DNA of 64,000 nucleotides from Devosia sp. RR2S18 (GTDB lineage Bacteria > Pseudomonadota > Alphaproteobacteria > Rhizobiales > Devosiaceae). Both the position numbers and the translations under genes were made by a program. The notes below the pieces were generated by a model. That model ran no database searches. It worked only from the letters and a program-made list of their open reading frames with translations, and was not told the origin of the DNA. The stretch is taken from contig NZ_CP126539.1 in NCBI RefSeq assembly GCF_030177755.1, positions 3,470,001 to 3,534,000 of the forward strand, read 5' to 3'. Below, piece after piece: positions 24,416 to 33,204 of this stretch. Position 1 is the first letter of the stretch. Each line of letters starts with the position of its first letter.

Positions 24416-25069
24416 CTATGATTCGGCAGACATGGTTTTGGCAGTTGTGGGGGCCGAGCCTTCGGCTTCCACGTCAAGGGCAGAGAATAATTCAACTTCA
24501 GAATCGTAATTCTCGAGTTCGGCCGCTGCAGTTGACAACAATGCCTGGCGGTGCCGCACGGTGGCATGCGCCTCGACCTTGCTCTTGACCTGCTCATTGA
24601 GCCGCTGCACGAAGAGATTAGGCTCTTCGTCCTGGCGCCTGATACGGTTGCGCAGCACCTTGAGAGCCTCGATCTCCTGATCCAATCGCTGCGACTGTTC
24701 GTCGGCCTGGGAAGACTGCGTGCCCAGAGCGGTGCTCATCTGCTTAATGAAATCGACGCGGTCGAGCGGCAGGCCCAGATCGAGGGCAGTGCTCACAGCC
24801 GTATCAAACATGTCGGCGAGGATGACGGCGACTTCCTGCCGATAAGAGCGCGCCCCCTCTTCGTTAACGATGCCGAACTCATCGAAGAGACGCTTGGCTT
24901 CAGGGTCCGACAAGACACCGAAGGCTTTCACGACGGTCATAAACGCCGCGGGCTCCCCGCCCCGGTCGGGGTGCGTCAAGCGGGCGTGCTTGCGGTAGGC
25001 GCTCTTGACGGCATCTTCGTCGGCTGTCCGTGCCAGCTCTAGAACCGCGTATGGATCGAAACTCTGCAT
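24416..25069 (-). CDS. J-domain protein, 217 aa
   Basis: Residues 1-65 form a DnaJ domain (DPYAVLELARTADEDAVKSAYRKHARLTHPDRGG) with the HPD tripeptide that stimulates Hsp70 ATPase. The remaining about 150 residues are helical and coiled-coil-like (DEQSQRLDQEIEALKVLRNRIRRQ) with no zinc or C-terminal DnaJ domains, so this is a specialised class C co-chaperone. Start ATG 25069 (MQSFDPYAV); a GTG seven codons upstream is the alternative. Confidence 0.85.
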   Translation of the reverse strand: MQSFDPYAVLELARTADEDAVKSAYRKHARLTHPDRGGEPAAFMTVVKAFGVLSDPEAKRLFDEFGIVNEEGARSYRQEVAVILADMFDTAVSTALDLGLPLDRVDFIKQMSTALGTQSSQADEQSQRLDQEIEALKVLRNRIRRQDEEPNLFVQRLNEQVKSKVEAHATVRHRQALLSTAAAELENYDSEVELFSALDVEAEGSAPTTAKTMSAES

Positions 25070-25120
25070 AGCGCCATCTACAGGGATCACCCTTGCAAGC
25101 GCAATATCAGGCTGACTGGG

Positions 25121-25609
25121 TCAACTGCTCTTGCGCAAGATTGCCGTCAAGCTGCCATCGGTCTCCAGAAACACCGCTTCAGCGTCCTCGAGGTCTCTGC
25201 CGCCGGACTGACGAATAGACGCCACGAGTTCATCCTTGGTCACCCGCTCGCGCCTCATGGCGGTCTCGATGGGCTCCCCGGCCCGGAGCAAGACCGATGG
25301 CTCGGCCTTGATGATGCGATCGAACCCGTCCCAGTGCACCGAAAGCCAGGTCACCACCAGTTGCAACAAGACCAGCACGAAGAGCGCGGTTATACCGTTG
25401 ACGAGGGGCAAATCTTTGGAGGTGATCACGGTCGCCAGCGTGGAGCCCAGGGCAATGGTGACGATGAAATCGAAAGCGTTGAGCTTGGAGAGGGTGCGCT
25501 TGCCGGTGACCCTGAGGATGATGATCAGGGCCACATAGGCCATGATGCCGATCAGCAGGATCCGAACGACGCCGCTCCATCCTTGAAAGAAAATATCCGA
25601 ACTCAGCAT
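25121..25609 (-). CDS. DUF421 (YetF-like) membrane protein, 162 aa
   Basis: Three N-terminal spans followed by a cytoplasmic alpha/beta domain, as in the YetF family: ILRVTGKRTLSKLNAFDFIVTIALGSTLATVITSKD, then GEPIETAMRRERVTKDELVASIRQSG. The role of these proteins in envelope or stress physiology is unclear. It follows the J-domain gene region in a run of stress-type genes; no operon partner is evident. Confidence 0.88.
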   Translation of the reverse strand: MLSSDIFFQGWSGVVRILLIGIMAYVALIIILRVTGKRTLSKLNAFDFIVTIALGSTLATVITSKDLPLVNGITALFVLVLLQLVVTWLSVHWDGFDRIIKAEPSVLLRAGEPIETAMRRERVTKDELVASIRQSGGRDLEDAEAVFLETDGSLTAILRKSS

Positions 25610-25666
25610 TGAGGATCCTCGGCAAGGCGGGCCCCGCGCATCAACGCGGGACCGGCAATTGGCAGG

Positions 25667-26068
25667 TTAGTGCACCTGCGGCAGGGCCTCGCGGCAAGCC
25701 TGTTCGCAGGAGCGGCACGCCTCTGCACAGATACGGCAGTGTTCATGCATGTCGGCGTGCGACTGACACTCCTCGCCACAAGCCCGGCACGCTGCGGCAC
25801 AGGCCTCGATGGTGGCCCGGAGAACTTCGACATTGCGGCCGGAGCGGCGTGAGGCCATGGCGCCCGTCGCAGCGCAGATGTCGGCGCAGTCGAGGTTGAG
25901 GCGAATACACTGGGTCAGGTCCTTGACCATGTCTTCGCCCATGCAGGCATCGGCACAGGAGGTGCAGGTCTGGGCACAGGCGTAGCACTCCTCGATGCAC
26001 CGCAACAGAGCGTCGGCGGTGCTTCCCTGCACATGAGGATGGGTGCTGATCATTTCGCGAACTCGCAT
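25667..26068 (-). CDS. Cys-rich four-helix-bundle copper-binding protein, 133 aa
   Basis: The sequence is packed with helix-spaced Cys (CIEECYACAQTCTSCADAC, LNLDCADICAATGA, ACAAACRACGEECQ, HCRICAEACRSCEQAC), the pattern of Csp-type copper-storage four-helix bundles (DUF326). These bind many Cu(I) ions along the bundle core and buffer copper. There is no signal peptide, so it is a cytosolic form. ATG 26068 has AGGAG six nt upstream, which rules out the long upstream extension. Confidence 0.92.
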   Translation of the reverse strand: MRVREMISTHPHVQGSTADALLRCIEECYACAQTCTSCADACMGEDMVKDLTQCIRLNLDCADICAATGAMASRRSGRNVEVLRATIEACAAACRACGEECQSHADMHEHCRICAEACRSCEQACREALPQVH

Positions 26069-26251
26069 GGGATATCTCCTGTTCTGAGATGACGGCAGGC
26101 TGCTGCCCTTGTGGCGAACGGGTGCGTCTCTCCTCGGTTCCGCTGCACATCCATCTATGTCAGGCCAAGTGGAGCTGATATCCTGCGTCAACCGCATGGG
26201 CCCATGTTGAACCTCCGCCGATGCACTCCGTTCCGAAACCGGAGGTGCTTC

Positions 26252-27088
26252 ATGGCCGTACAAATCCCCCTTTCCAACGACGCCCGCACGCATGACCAGA
26301 TCGGCGAAGAACGCATGCGCGAGATCCTGCCAGACGTCGCCTACCGCCGGCTAACCATGGTCAACGTCGTGTTCATCGGCCCCGCAGGCGCGCCCGACCG
26401 AGGTTGGGTCATGGCCGACACCGGCTTGGTCGGCTTCGGCGCAACGATCTTTGATGCGGCGGTAGCCCGGTTCGGTGCGAAAAGCCGCCCGGCTGCCATC
26501 ATCCAAACGCATGGGCATTTCGACCATGTCGGTGCGCTTGAGGACCTCGCCGACAGCTGGGATTGCCCCGTTTTCTGCCACAGGCTGGAAGCGCCTTACC
26601 TCTCGGGCCAGAAGGATTATCCGCCTCCCGATGCTGCCGCTGGCGGTGGCATCATGCCCAAGATCGCGCCGCTCCTGCCGCGAGGCCCTGTGGATGTCAG
26701 CACGCGCCTGCAGATGCTGCCCGAGGATCACTCGGTCCCCTTCCTCTCCGGCTGGGAATGGCTCCACACCCCCGGCCATACCGAAGGCCATATCTCCCTC
26801 TGGCGTGCCGCGGACCGTATGCTGGTGGCGGACGATGCGATCGTCACGACGGGCCAGGAATCGGCCTACGAGGTGATGGTTCAGGAGCCCGAAATGCATG
26901 GGCCACCCCGCTACTTCACGCCAGACTGGATCGCGGCCGAAGCCTCCGTGCAGCAACTTGCAGCGCTTGAGCCCGAAACAGTGGTTACCGGCCATGGCCG
27001 CGCCATGCAGGGCGAGGAAATGCGCCGTGCCCTCCATGAGCTCGCGCGCAATTTCCGGCAAATCGCGGTTCCGGCATCCCGCCAGTAG
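26252..27088 (+). CDS. Metallo-beta-lactamase fold hydrolase, 278 aa
   Basis: The zinc-binding set is complete: HGHFDH (THGHFDHVGAL), the HTPGHTEGH ligand loop, ADDAI and the final GHG. The sequence fits the diverse MBL hydrolase superfamily (glyoxalase II, lactonase or thioesterase-like); the substrate is open. Start ATG 26252 with GGAGGTG upstream; a longer frame from 26111 lies over the divergent promoter region. It is divergent from the copper protein. Confidence 0.9.
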   Translation: MAVQIPLSNDARTHDQIGEERMREILPDVAYRRLTMVNVVFIGPAGAPDRGWVMADTGLVGFGATIFDAAVARFGAKSRPAAIIQTHGHFDHVGALEDLADSWDCPVFCHRLEAPYLSGQKDYPPPDAAAGGGIMPKIAPLLPRGPVDVSTRLQMLPEDHSVPFLSGWEWLHTPGHTEGHISLWRAADRMLVADDAIVTTGQESAYEVMVQEPEMHGPPRYFTPDWIAAEASVQQLAALEPETVVTGHGRAMQGEEMRRALHELARNFRQIAVPASRQ

Positions 27089-27188
27089 AACTGTTCCAGC
27101 AGAGAAAAACGTCACAAGCTGCGTGGGTTACATGCTGAACCCCGCCGCTTCCGGCACGTTAGCCACTCACCAACCTGCGGAGTACTTC

Positions 27189-28046
27189 ATGTCCAACGAA
27201 CCAAAACCACCCTTCGACACGCCGCAACAGCCGATCCCCGGCTCCAGCGAGGCAATGAACCCCAAGCCCGATCATGGCGAAGACAGCTACAAGGGCAGCG
27301 GCAAGCTCGAAGGCAAGAAGGCGCTGATCACCGGCGGCGATTCCGGCATTGGCCGCGCTGTCGCGCTGGGCTTTGCCCGAGAAGGTGCGGACGTCTTGGT
27401 GTCCTATCTCAGCGAGCATGAGGATGCCCAGGAGACCAAGCGTCTTGTGGAAGCGGCGGGCCGCCAGTGCATTCTTGTGGCTGGTGACATCTCCAAGCGC
27501 GAGCACTGCAAGGATCTGGTGAAGCAGGCGGTGGAAGCCTTTGGCCGGATCGACGTGCTGGTCAACAATGCCGCGCACCAGGACACGTTCGAAAAGATCG
27601 AAGACATTCCCGACGAGGAATGGGAAGTCACCCTCGCCACCAACATCTCGGCGATGTTCTATATCACCAAGGCTGCGGTTCCGCACATGAAGGAGGGCTC
27701 TTCAATCATCAACACCTCCTCGATCAATGCCGATACGCCCAGCCCCATCTTGCTGGCCTATGCCACCACCAAGGGCGCGATCCAAAATTTTGGCGCAGGA
27801 CTTGCCCAGATGCTTGCCGAGCGCGGCATTCGGGTGAATACCGTGGCGCCAGGGCCGGTTTGGACACCCCTCATCCCCTCCACCATGCCAGCCGAGAACG
27901 TGAAGAACTTCGGGAAGCAGGTGCCCATGGCGCGTCCGGCACAGCCTAAGGAACTGATCGCGCCCTATGTGATGTTGGCCAGCGACGAAGCCAGCTACAT
28001 CTCGGGCGCAACCATTGCCGTCACCGGCGGCAAGCCTATCATCTAG
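27189..28046 (+). CDS. SDR family oxidoreductase (YghA/general-stress type), 285 aa
   Basis: A classical SDR with a Pro-rich N-terminal extension (PPFDTPQQPIPGSSEAMNPKPDHGEDSY) characteristic of the YghA/YhdF group. NADP motif GGDSGIGRA, NNAA, active-site Ser in NTSSINADT and YATTK. Members act on aldehydes or sugars and are often stress-induced. ATG 27189 follows a 100-bp gap from the MBL gene in the same direction. Confidence 0.92.
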   Translation: MSNEPKPPFDTPQQPIPGSSEAMNPKPDHGEDSYKGSGKLEGKKALITGGDSGIGRAVALGFAREGADVLVSYLSEHEDAQETKRLVEAAGRQCILVAGDISKREHCKDLVKQAVEAFGRIDVLVNNAAHQDTFEKIEDIPDEEWEVTLATNISAMFYITKAAVPHMKEGSSIINTSSINADTPSPILLAYATTKGAIQNFGAGLAQMLAERGIRVNTVAPGPVWTPLIPSTMPAENVKNFGKQVPMARPAQPKELIAPYVMLASDEASYISGATIAVTGGKPII

Positions 28047-28055
28047 ACCGCAAGA

Positions 28056-28793
28056 CTAGGACGGCAGCAGCCAGGACAGGGATTTCTCGAGCCTGGCCGT
28101 GCCGTCCTTCTCGAACCAGGCGCCATGGGCAAAGATCACCCGCTCGGGCGCGAAGGCGACCAGCTTGGCGGCGGCTTCTTCGGCCTCCTTGCCACCCGCC
28201 TTGTAAGCAGCACGCGCATAGGCAGGTGCCTTGCCATTGGGAGCAGTTGAACCCGCCAGGGTCGCCCCCAGCCGGATCGGCAGCGGCATCTTCTCTGCCT
28301 CCATGTTGACAACGAGATCGGTGAGCACGAGCGTGCGGCTCCGGCCGTGGAACAAGGCAATTTCGCTGACGCCCTTGCCACGGACGATCACCGTCTCGAC
28401 TTCGCCTGTCCAGGGGAATGGCATAGCCTCATCGAACACCCGGTCGATTCGTACGCCCGCTTTTTGTACGGCCGGACGCTCCTTTAGTCCGGGTATGGCC
28501 CAGCAGATCGCGTCGGGACAATGGCTCTGCCACTCCTTGATGAACGACCAGTGCGTGGTGCTGGGCGCCACCAGATGCGAGATGGGACCCACCGCCTCCA
28601 GGCGCTCCTTGAGAGCGAGACTGAACTGAGTAGGGGAGTGAAGAATAAGGGCGCCGTTGTCGAGCTGGATCACAGTCATTCGCACCGGGATGGGCACCGC
28701 ACCCATAGCCTTCATGGGGCCTGCGTCAACAATCCAGACATGCTCGGCGACGGGTTTGAGAACATCGATGGGCGGGTAGGTAATCTCCGGCAC
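28056..28793 (-). CDS. DUF4336 family protein, 245 aa
   Basis: A metallo-hydrolase-like fold with degraded metal motifs, as in DUF4336: VIQLDNGALILHSP, SHLVAPSTTHWSFIKEWQ (in place of HxHxDH) and VIFAHGAWF near the C-terminus. Start is GTG 28793, decided by AAGGAG seven nt upstream; the longer frame to 28946 overlaps a terminator. It is convergent with the SDR at 27189. Function unknown. Confidence 0.85.
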   Translation of the reverse strand: MPEITYPPIDVLKPVAEHVWIVDAGPMKAMGAVPIPVRMTVIQLDNGALILHSPTQFSLALKERLEAVGPISHLVAPSTTHWSFIKEWQSHCPDAICWAIPGLKERPAVQKAGVRIDRVFDEAMPFPWTGEVETVIVRGKGVSEIALFHGRSRTLVLTDLVVNMEAEKMPLPIRLGATLAGSTAPNGKAPAYARAAYKAGGKEAEEAAAKLVAFAPERVIFAHGAWFEKDGTARLEKSLSWLLPS

Positions 28794-28878
28794 GGGCAGT
28801 CTCCTTGGGGCTGGCTGACCGCTCAACAACTCCACACCGCTAGCAGTTGCGCCGCTTATCCGCGGGCACGCGCCCAAC

Positions 28879-28909
28879 AAAAAAGCCGGCGCCTTTGTGG
28901 GCGCCGGCC
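28879..28909 (-). terminator. Intrinsic terminator of the PRC-barrel gene
   Basis: Reverse-strand GCCGGCGCC / GGCGCCGGC stem (9 bp, loop CACAAA) is followed by six U residues. It lies 28 bp after the PRC-barrel stop and upstream of the DUF4336 start. Confidence 0.9.
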
Positions 28910-28936
28910 AGTCGCATTCGGTCTTAGCTCTCCGGC

Positions 28937-29326
28937 CTAGATCCAATAGGGGGCCACGCCGTAATAATCGTAGACGCGGCGGCCGTTCTCGGCCGTCCAG
29001 TAGTCGTCGTCTTCAGCGCCATAACGCGGAGCACCTTCAAGCTGCTCTCGGGTCACGCCGACCCGGTAACCGCCTAGGCTCTCGTCATATTCGAGCTTGC
29101 TCCAGGGGAGTGGGTAGTGGTCGTGGCCGATGCCCAGAAAGCCGCCAAAGCTCAGTACCGCATAGGATACCTTGCCGCTGCGCTTCTCGACCATGATCCG
29201 CTCGATCGAGCCGATATGCTCGCCCTTGGGATCATAGACCTTGGTGCCCTCGACCTTATCGGAAGCGATGAGATCGTGGGTTTCCGTCACATCGGCGTCG
29301 CGATTGCGTACATCTTCGTAAGCCAT
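28937..29326 (-). CDS. PRC-barrel domain protein, 129 aa
   Basis: A PRC-barrel (KVEGTKVYDPKGEHIGSIERIMVEKRSGKVSYAVLSFGGFLGIG) with the usual LPWSKLEYDE continuation and a Tyr/Asp-rich tail ending in YYGVAPYWI. Such proteins are frequent in stress-related loci of Hyphomicrobiales and may bind RNA or membranes. ATG 29326 (GGAG upstream) is preferred over the long shadow extension. A clear terminator follows. Confidence 0.92.
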   Translation of the reverse strand: MAYEDVRNRDADVTETHDLIASDKVEGTKVYDPKGEHIGSIERIMVEKRSGKVSYAVLSFGGFLGIGHDHYPLPWSKLEYDESLGGYRVGVTREQLEGAPRYGAEDDDYWTAENGRRVYDYYGVAPYWI

Positions 29327-29479
29327 CGTCGTTCTCCTCAGTTTAGGGATACAACTTAAACGCATGGCCCCCATCGGAGTTGCGAAGTCAGCGGGGCCGG
29401 AAGGGGAACCTCGATCCGGGGCCGGCATTAGTCCTTGCGAAGGGGGCATGTGCCCCGCAAGCAATGTTAGGAGTCGATC

Positions 29480-29743
29480 ATGGTATTCGACAGCCTCATC
29501 AATCGGGCGGGCGGCAAGGACAAGGTCTCCCCCATGAAGATAGCGCATAACAGCCTGCTGACGGCCCGCGAGAAAATCGACCTGCTGAACCAACTCAAGG
29601 CCGACGTGACTGGCGCCCAGCAGGAGGGCGACGACACCCATGTGGGCTTCGACGCCGCCGAAATCGATGCGGCCATCGAGGAAGTGCGCCTGGGCGTCCA
29701 AAACGGCGTCAACTCGGACACCGTGATCCGGGGAGACTACTAA
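29480..29743 (+). CDS. Hypothetical protein, 87 aa
   Basis: A soluble helical protein (MVFDSLINRAGGKDKVSPMKIAHNSLLTAREKIDLLNQLKADVTG) with an acidic C-terminal half. AGGAG eight nt before ATG 29480. Its TAA overlaps the next ATG (TAATG), so it is coupled to the membrane protein downstream. No family recognised. Confidence 0.75.
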   Translation: MVFDSLINRAGGKDKVSPMKIAHNSLLTAREKIDLLNQLKADVTGAQQEGDDTHVGFDAAEIDAAIEEVRLGVQNGVNSDTVIRGDY

Positions 29744-30042
29744 TGGCAACAACGCCCCAGCAACCAGCCCCGCGCGTGGCCCAGGTAGATTCGCTGGTCG
29801 ACGAGAACGGCTCCCGCATCGATGTGCCTGATGGCTCGACCATCAAGGTGGCGGGCGAAGAGGAGGGCACGGTTGGCGCGACGGGCCCAACCAATTGGTG
29901 GATGTATGGCCTGTTAGGTCTCGCCATCGTGGTCGCGCTGCTCTTTATCTTGCAGCTCTTTAACGGCGCCCCGGGTACCGATGTCCGCCCCAACTCCCCC
30001 GTTGCCGAGCCAGTGGTCGCACCGGTAGATTCAGCCCTCTAG
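29743..30042 (+). CDS. Single-span membrane protein, 99 aa
   Basis: A cytoplasmic N-terminal half with SLVDENGSRIDVPDGSTIKVAG, one central span (WWMYGLLGLAIVVALLFILQLF) and a short Pro/Val-rich tail. It overlaps the upstream hypothetical gene by one nt and ends next to a terminator that serves the convergent OmpA gene. Its partner is probably the upstream 87-residue protein; function unknown. Confidence 0.75.
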   Translation: MATTPQQPAPRVAQVDSLVDENGSRIDVPDGSTIKVAGEEEGTVGATGPTNWWMYGLLGLAIVVALLFILQLFNGAPGTDVRPNSPVAEPVVAPVDSAL

Positions 30043-30046
30043 ATGC

Positions 30047-30076
30047 AAAAAAGCGCGGCTCGATGGCCGCGCTTTC
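30047..30076 (-). terminator. Intrinsic terminator of the OmpA-like gene
   Basis: AAGCGCGGC / GCCGCGCTT stem with a 6-nt loop; on the reverse strand it ends in a run of U. It lies 20 bp past the OmpA-like stop and, as an inverted repeat, could serve both convergent transcripts. Confidence 0.88.
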
Positions 30077-30095
30077 CCAATTGGAGTGTCGCGTC

Positions 30096-30761
30096 TTAGC
30101 CGTTGATCGGTGCGATCTGGATCTCAACGCGCCGGTTCTGCGCGCGGCCTGCCTCGGTGGCGTTGGACGCGATCGGGCTGGTTTCACCCTTGCCCTCGAT
30201 GAAGAAGCGGCGCTGGTCGATGCCCTGGCTGGCAAGGATGGTCGCAACCGAAACGGCACGGCGCTGGCTGAGCGACAGGTTATAAGCGTCGTCGCCCTGG
30301 CTGTCGGTGTGGCCATAGACATCGACGATGGTCTTGTCGAACTTCTTGAGCACCAGCGCGACCGAGACCAGGGTCTGGTTGAACTGCGGCTGCACCGCCG
30401 CCTGATCGGTGGCAAAGGTGATGTTGGACGGCATGTTGAGGATGATCTGCTGACCAACACGGGTCACCGAAACACCGGTGCCCTGCAGTTGCGCCCGCAA
30501 TTCGGCTTCCTGCTGATCCATGTAGTTGCCCACGGCCGCGCCGGTGAGGCCACCAACACCAGCGCCAATCAAGGCGCCTACGCGGGGATCGCCACCCACT
30601 GCCGCGCCGACCAGGGCACCCGCGAGCGCGCCGCCGCCGGTGCCGATCAAGGCGCCGCCGGTCGTGTTGGAAAGCTGCGACTGGCCCGTGAACGGATCGG
30701 TGGTGGTGCAGGCGCTCAGCGCCAGGGTCGCGGCAAGCGCGACGAGAAGCTTGGATTTCAT
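30096..30761 (-). CDS. OmpA-family lipoprotein (YiaD-like), 221 aa
   Basis: A lipobox (LALSAC, Cys18) marks an outer-membrane lipoprotein. Residues 30-80 form a glycine zipper (GGALIGTGGGALAGALVGAAVGG, then GALIGAGVGG). The C-terminal half is an OmpA peptidoglycan-binding domain with VDVYGHTDSQGDDAYNLSLSQRRA and NRRVEIQI. It anchors the outer membrane to the wall and probably supports envelope stability. Monocistronic with its own terminator. Confidence 0.94.
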   Translation of the reverse strand: MKSKLLVALAATLALSACTTTDPFTGQSQLSNTTGGALIGTGGGALAGALVGAAVGGDPRVGALIGAGVGGLTGAAVGNYMDQQEAELRAQLQGTGVSVTRVGQQIILNMPSNITFATDQAAVQPQFNQTLVSVALVLKKFDKTIVDVYGHTDSQGDDAYNLSLSQRRAVSVATILASQGIDQRRFFIEGKGETSPIASNATEAGRAQNRRVEIQIAPING

Positions 30762-30878
30762 GTGAATCCCCCTGAAGGATGAAGAGCCGGCTGGTGGCGG
30801 CTGATTACGGCAGGACCGTGGTTAACAAAATTGGCTGAACGGCGGATGAACGATCTCTGAACGAGGTGTTAACCGCCC

Positions 30879-31649
30879 CTAGACGTGGGCCCAACCACCA
30901 TCGACCAAAAACTGCTGCGCCGAGATCATGCGGCTGTCTTCGGCCGCGAGGAACAGCGCCATGCGCGCGCAATCCTCAGGGTAGACGCGCCCAGCCAACG
31001 CCTGAGTTTCCTCGATTTGCTTTTCGCCCGCCGCGTCGAGCCATTTGTCGAGTTGGCGCTGCGTCATGATCCAGCCCGGCACCAGCGTATTGACCCGAAT
31101 GCCCGACTTGCCCAGTTCTCGCGCCATGCCGCGGGTGAGGCCATGGGTTGCGGCCTTCGCCGCCTCATAGATGGGAATACGCGGTGCCATGATCATCCAG
31201 CTGATCGAGCCGGTATTGATGATCGAGCCACGCCCCGCCTTGACCATGCCTGGGGCGACCGCCTGGATGGCGAAGAAAGCGTGCTTGAGATTGACCGCGA
31301 TGCGCTGGTCCCAAGAGGCAGAGGTCTCCTCGGCCCAGTCGTGCCGCTCGTCATGGGCGGCATTGTTGACCAGCACCAATGCGTCGCCATGCGCCTCGGC
31401 GAACCCGGCAATAGCAGCCTGATAGGCCTCGGTATCGGTGATGTCGCAGCGGGTGAAGCGCACCGTTTGGCCAGCTTCGGTCAGTTCGGCCGCCAGATTT
31501 TCACCGGCCTCGGCGGCGATATCGACGAAGCCCACTTTGCTGCCTTGCGCGGCGAAATGGCGGACGAGGCTTTCTCCTATACCGGAGGCACCCCCAGAGA
31601 TGACGACGGGCGTTCCGGCTAGGCTCGGATAGCGGGCGAATTCGGTCAC
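30879..31649 (-). CDS. SDR family oxidoreductase, 256 aa
   Basis: NAD(P) motif GGASGIGESL, NNAA, active-site Ser in NTGSISWM, catalytic YEAAK and the C-terminal QFLVDGGWAHV. The sequence style resembles sugar dehydrogenases (galactose or fucose) of the SDR family, but the substrate is not certain. It lies 21 bp downstream of the WS/DGAT-like gene on the same strand, so the two may be one unit. Confidence 0.9.
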   Translation of the reverse strand: MTEFARYPSLAGTPVVISGGASGIGESLVRHFAAQGSKVGFVDIAAEAGENLAAELTEAGQTVRFTRCDITDTEAYQAAIAGFAEAHGDALVLVNNAAHDERHDWAEETSASWDQRIAVNLKHAFFAIQAVAPGMVKAGRGSIINTGSISWMIMAPRIPIYEAAKAATHGLTRGMARELGKSGIRVNTLVPGWIMTQRQLDKWLDAAGEKQIEETQALAGRVYPEDCARMALFLAAEDSRMISAQQFLVDGGWAHV

Positions 31650-31670
31650 GTGCTGCCTCAGACGCTTGGG

Positions 31671-32969
31671 TCAGGAAGCGGGCTGAATATCACGATTCTC
31701 GGTGGCTTCCAGCAGGGTGACGATATAGTCGACGCGGTCGAGGAAATGCTGCTCCATGGCGAAATTCAGTGTGATGTATTCGCGATTGGGCACGAAGGTG
31801 CAAAGGTTCGCGCTGGGGTGGAACGAGCCGACATAGACCGGCTCCACCAGATCGCGCGTCATGTTGCCATACATGCGGTGCGGCGGCACCAGGGTTAGCA
31901 CCACGTCGGTCGCCTGATTGAAGCGAAACAGCCGGTCGCCATAGAGAAAGGGCAGAACCTTCGAGATCTTCCGGTGCAGGGCAAACATGCCCATGATCAC
32001 CAGCTGGAAGGTGGTCGTGTCCTTGGCCTCTACCTCGGTGAGCGTCTGGTCGATGCTGCGCACATACTCCACAAAGTCGGACTTCACCGGAAACTTGGTG
32101 CGCAGCGCTCGCACCCGGAACTGGTCGTCATCGGCCTCTGTGCGCTGGGCGTTGTCCAGCATGGTGTAGGCCGCCGTGATGACCTCAGCACTGGGTCCCT
32201 TCTCGGCTACATTGAGCGCCTGAGTAATGAGCCCGAACATCAGCGAACGCTGCCGCACGCCCATGCGGTTGGCCAATGCGCGAATGCGCGCCCGATCGAG
32301 CGCCAACGACTTGAAGCCCAGATTTTTCTCGGGCACCGGCTTGGCATGGGCGAAAATCAACTGCACCGAGGCCATGAGTACCGAGCCGAGCGCAAGACCG
32401 GCACGGCGCTTGAGCGGGATTTTGGCCTTGGACTTGGAGGTTGGCGCCGCGGTGCGGGCAATCGAGTGCGAGCGGGTCAGCAAGGAGGAATCCTGCCCCT
32501 CCAGCAAAGCATGGCTGGAGCGGACGAGCACCATGGAGGCATGACCCTTCTCGTCGGGTCCGCCACGGCGGGTGATGGCATAGACGCGAAACAGGGGCAG
32601 GTCCTTGCGCTCGAAAATGTCGAGACCCTTGCCCAGCCATTTGTCGGGATAGCCTTCGAAATCATCGACCTCGGTCACCGAGGTGATGGCGTCGAGGATG
32701 TGCTTGGGGAAAGGCTGCCCCGGCAGGGCGCCCACAAAGCCATGCGTCAGTTGCGGCGCCAACGACACCATCTCGGCGACGAAGTTGCCCAAGCTTGCCT
32801 TATCGAACGCCGTTTTGGAGAAGGCGGTGAAGTAGACGGTGTTCTTGGATTTGTAGAGGAACCACTGAAAGTTGGTGAACAGCGCCTGTGGATTCTTGCG
32901 AACGGCCTTGGCCGCCCATTGCAGTGCTTTTTCCTGTTCGACCGCGGCGCTTGCCTGAAGATTGTCCAA
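31671..32969 (-). CDS. WS/DGAT-like acyltransferase-fold protein with degenerate active site, 432 aa
   Basis: The layout follows wax-ester synthase/diacylglycerol acyltransferases of the condensation fold: LPLFRVYAI, then VRSSHALLEGQDSSLL where the HHxxxDG catalytic motif should be (here S-H-A-L-L-E-G, with first His and Asp replaced). Next come a central ALDRARIRALANRMGVRQRSLMFGLITQAL (the lid/NDV-like region) and a C-terminal strand pair (SFHPSANLCTFVPNREYITLNF). Activity is therefore doubtful or altered. Start TTG 32969 has GGGAGG six nt upstream; ATG 32996 lacks a site. It is divergent from hemA and shares its 250-bp promoter region. Confidence 0.6.
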   Translation of the reverse strand: MDNLQASAAVEQEKALQWAAKAVRKNPQALFTNFQWFLYKSKNTVYFTAFSKTAFDKASLGNFVAEMVSLAPQLTHGFVGALPGQPFPKHILDAITSVTEVDDFEGYPDKWLGKGLDIFERKDLPLFRVYAITRRGGPDEKGHASMVLVRSSHALLEGQDSSLLTRSHSIARTAAPTSKSKAKIPLKRRAGLALGSVLMASVQLIFAHAKPVPEKNLGFKSLALDRARIRALANRMGVRQRSLMFGLITQALNVAEKGPSAEVITAAYTMLDNAQRTEADDDQFRVRALRTKFPVKSDFVEYVRSIDQTLTEVEAKDTTTFQLVIMGMFALHRKISKVLPFLYGDRLFRFNQATDVVLTLVPPHRMYGNMTRDLVEPVYVGSFHPSANLCTFVPNREYITLNFAMEQHFLDRVDYIVTLLEATENRDIQPAS

Positions 32970-33190
32970 GATTACCTCCCTGCCCAAATGCGGCATTTTC
33001 TTGATGCTATAAGTTCCGCGGCGGAGCAGCAACTAGGCACTCCAGGTGCAGTTACCAGCGTGTCATTTCTGCCATTTTGGGGCAGCAGATGTGCGCCATT
33101 GGCGCATTGGCAGACGCAGTCGAGTACTTTAGAATGGCTCTCAACTTCGAAACCGGTCGCGAAAGGCGAGACGGTGGGTCGCGCGGCGAA

Positions 33191-33204
33191 TTGACCTAGG
33201 TCAA
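33191..33204 (+). promoter_or_regulatory. FNR/FixK-type box upstream of hemA
   Basis: TTGACCTAGGTCAA is a perfect palindrome matching the FNR/FixK anaerobox TTGAY-N4-RTCAA. It is centred about 85 bp before the hemA ATG, with a TATGTA -10-like element 18 bp downstream, a spacing close to class II activation near -41. A lone TTTAGAA at 33128 might be half of an Irr site. Confidence 0.72.
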
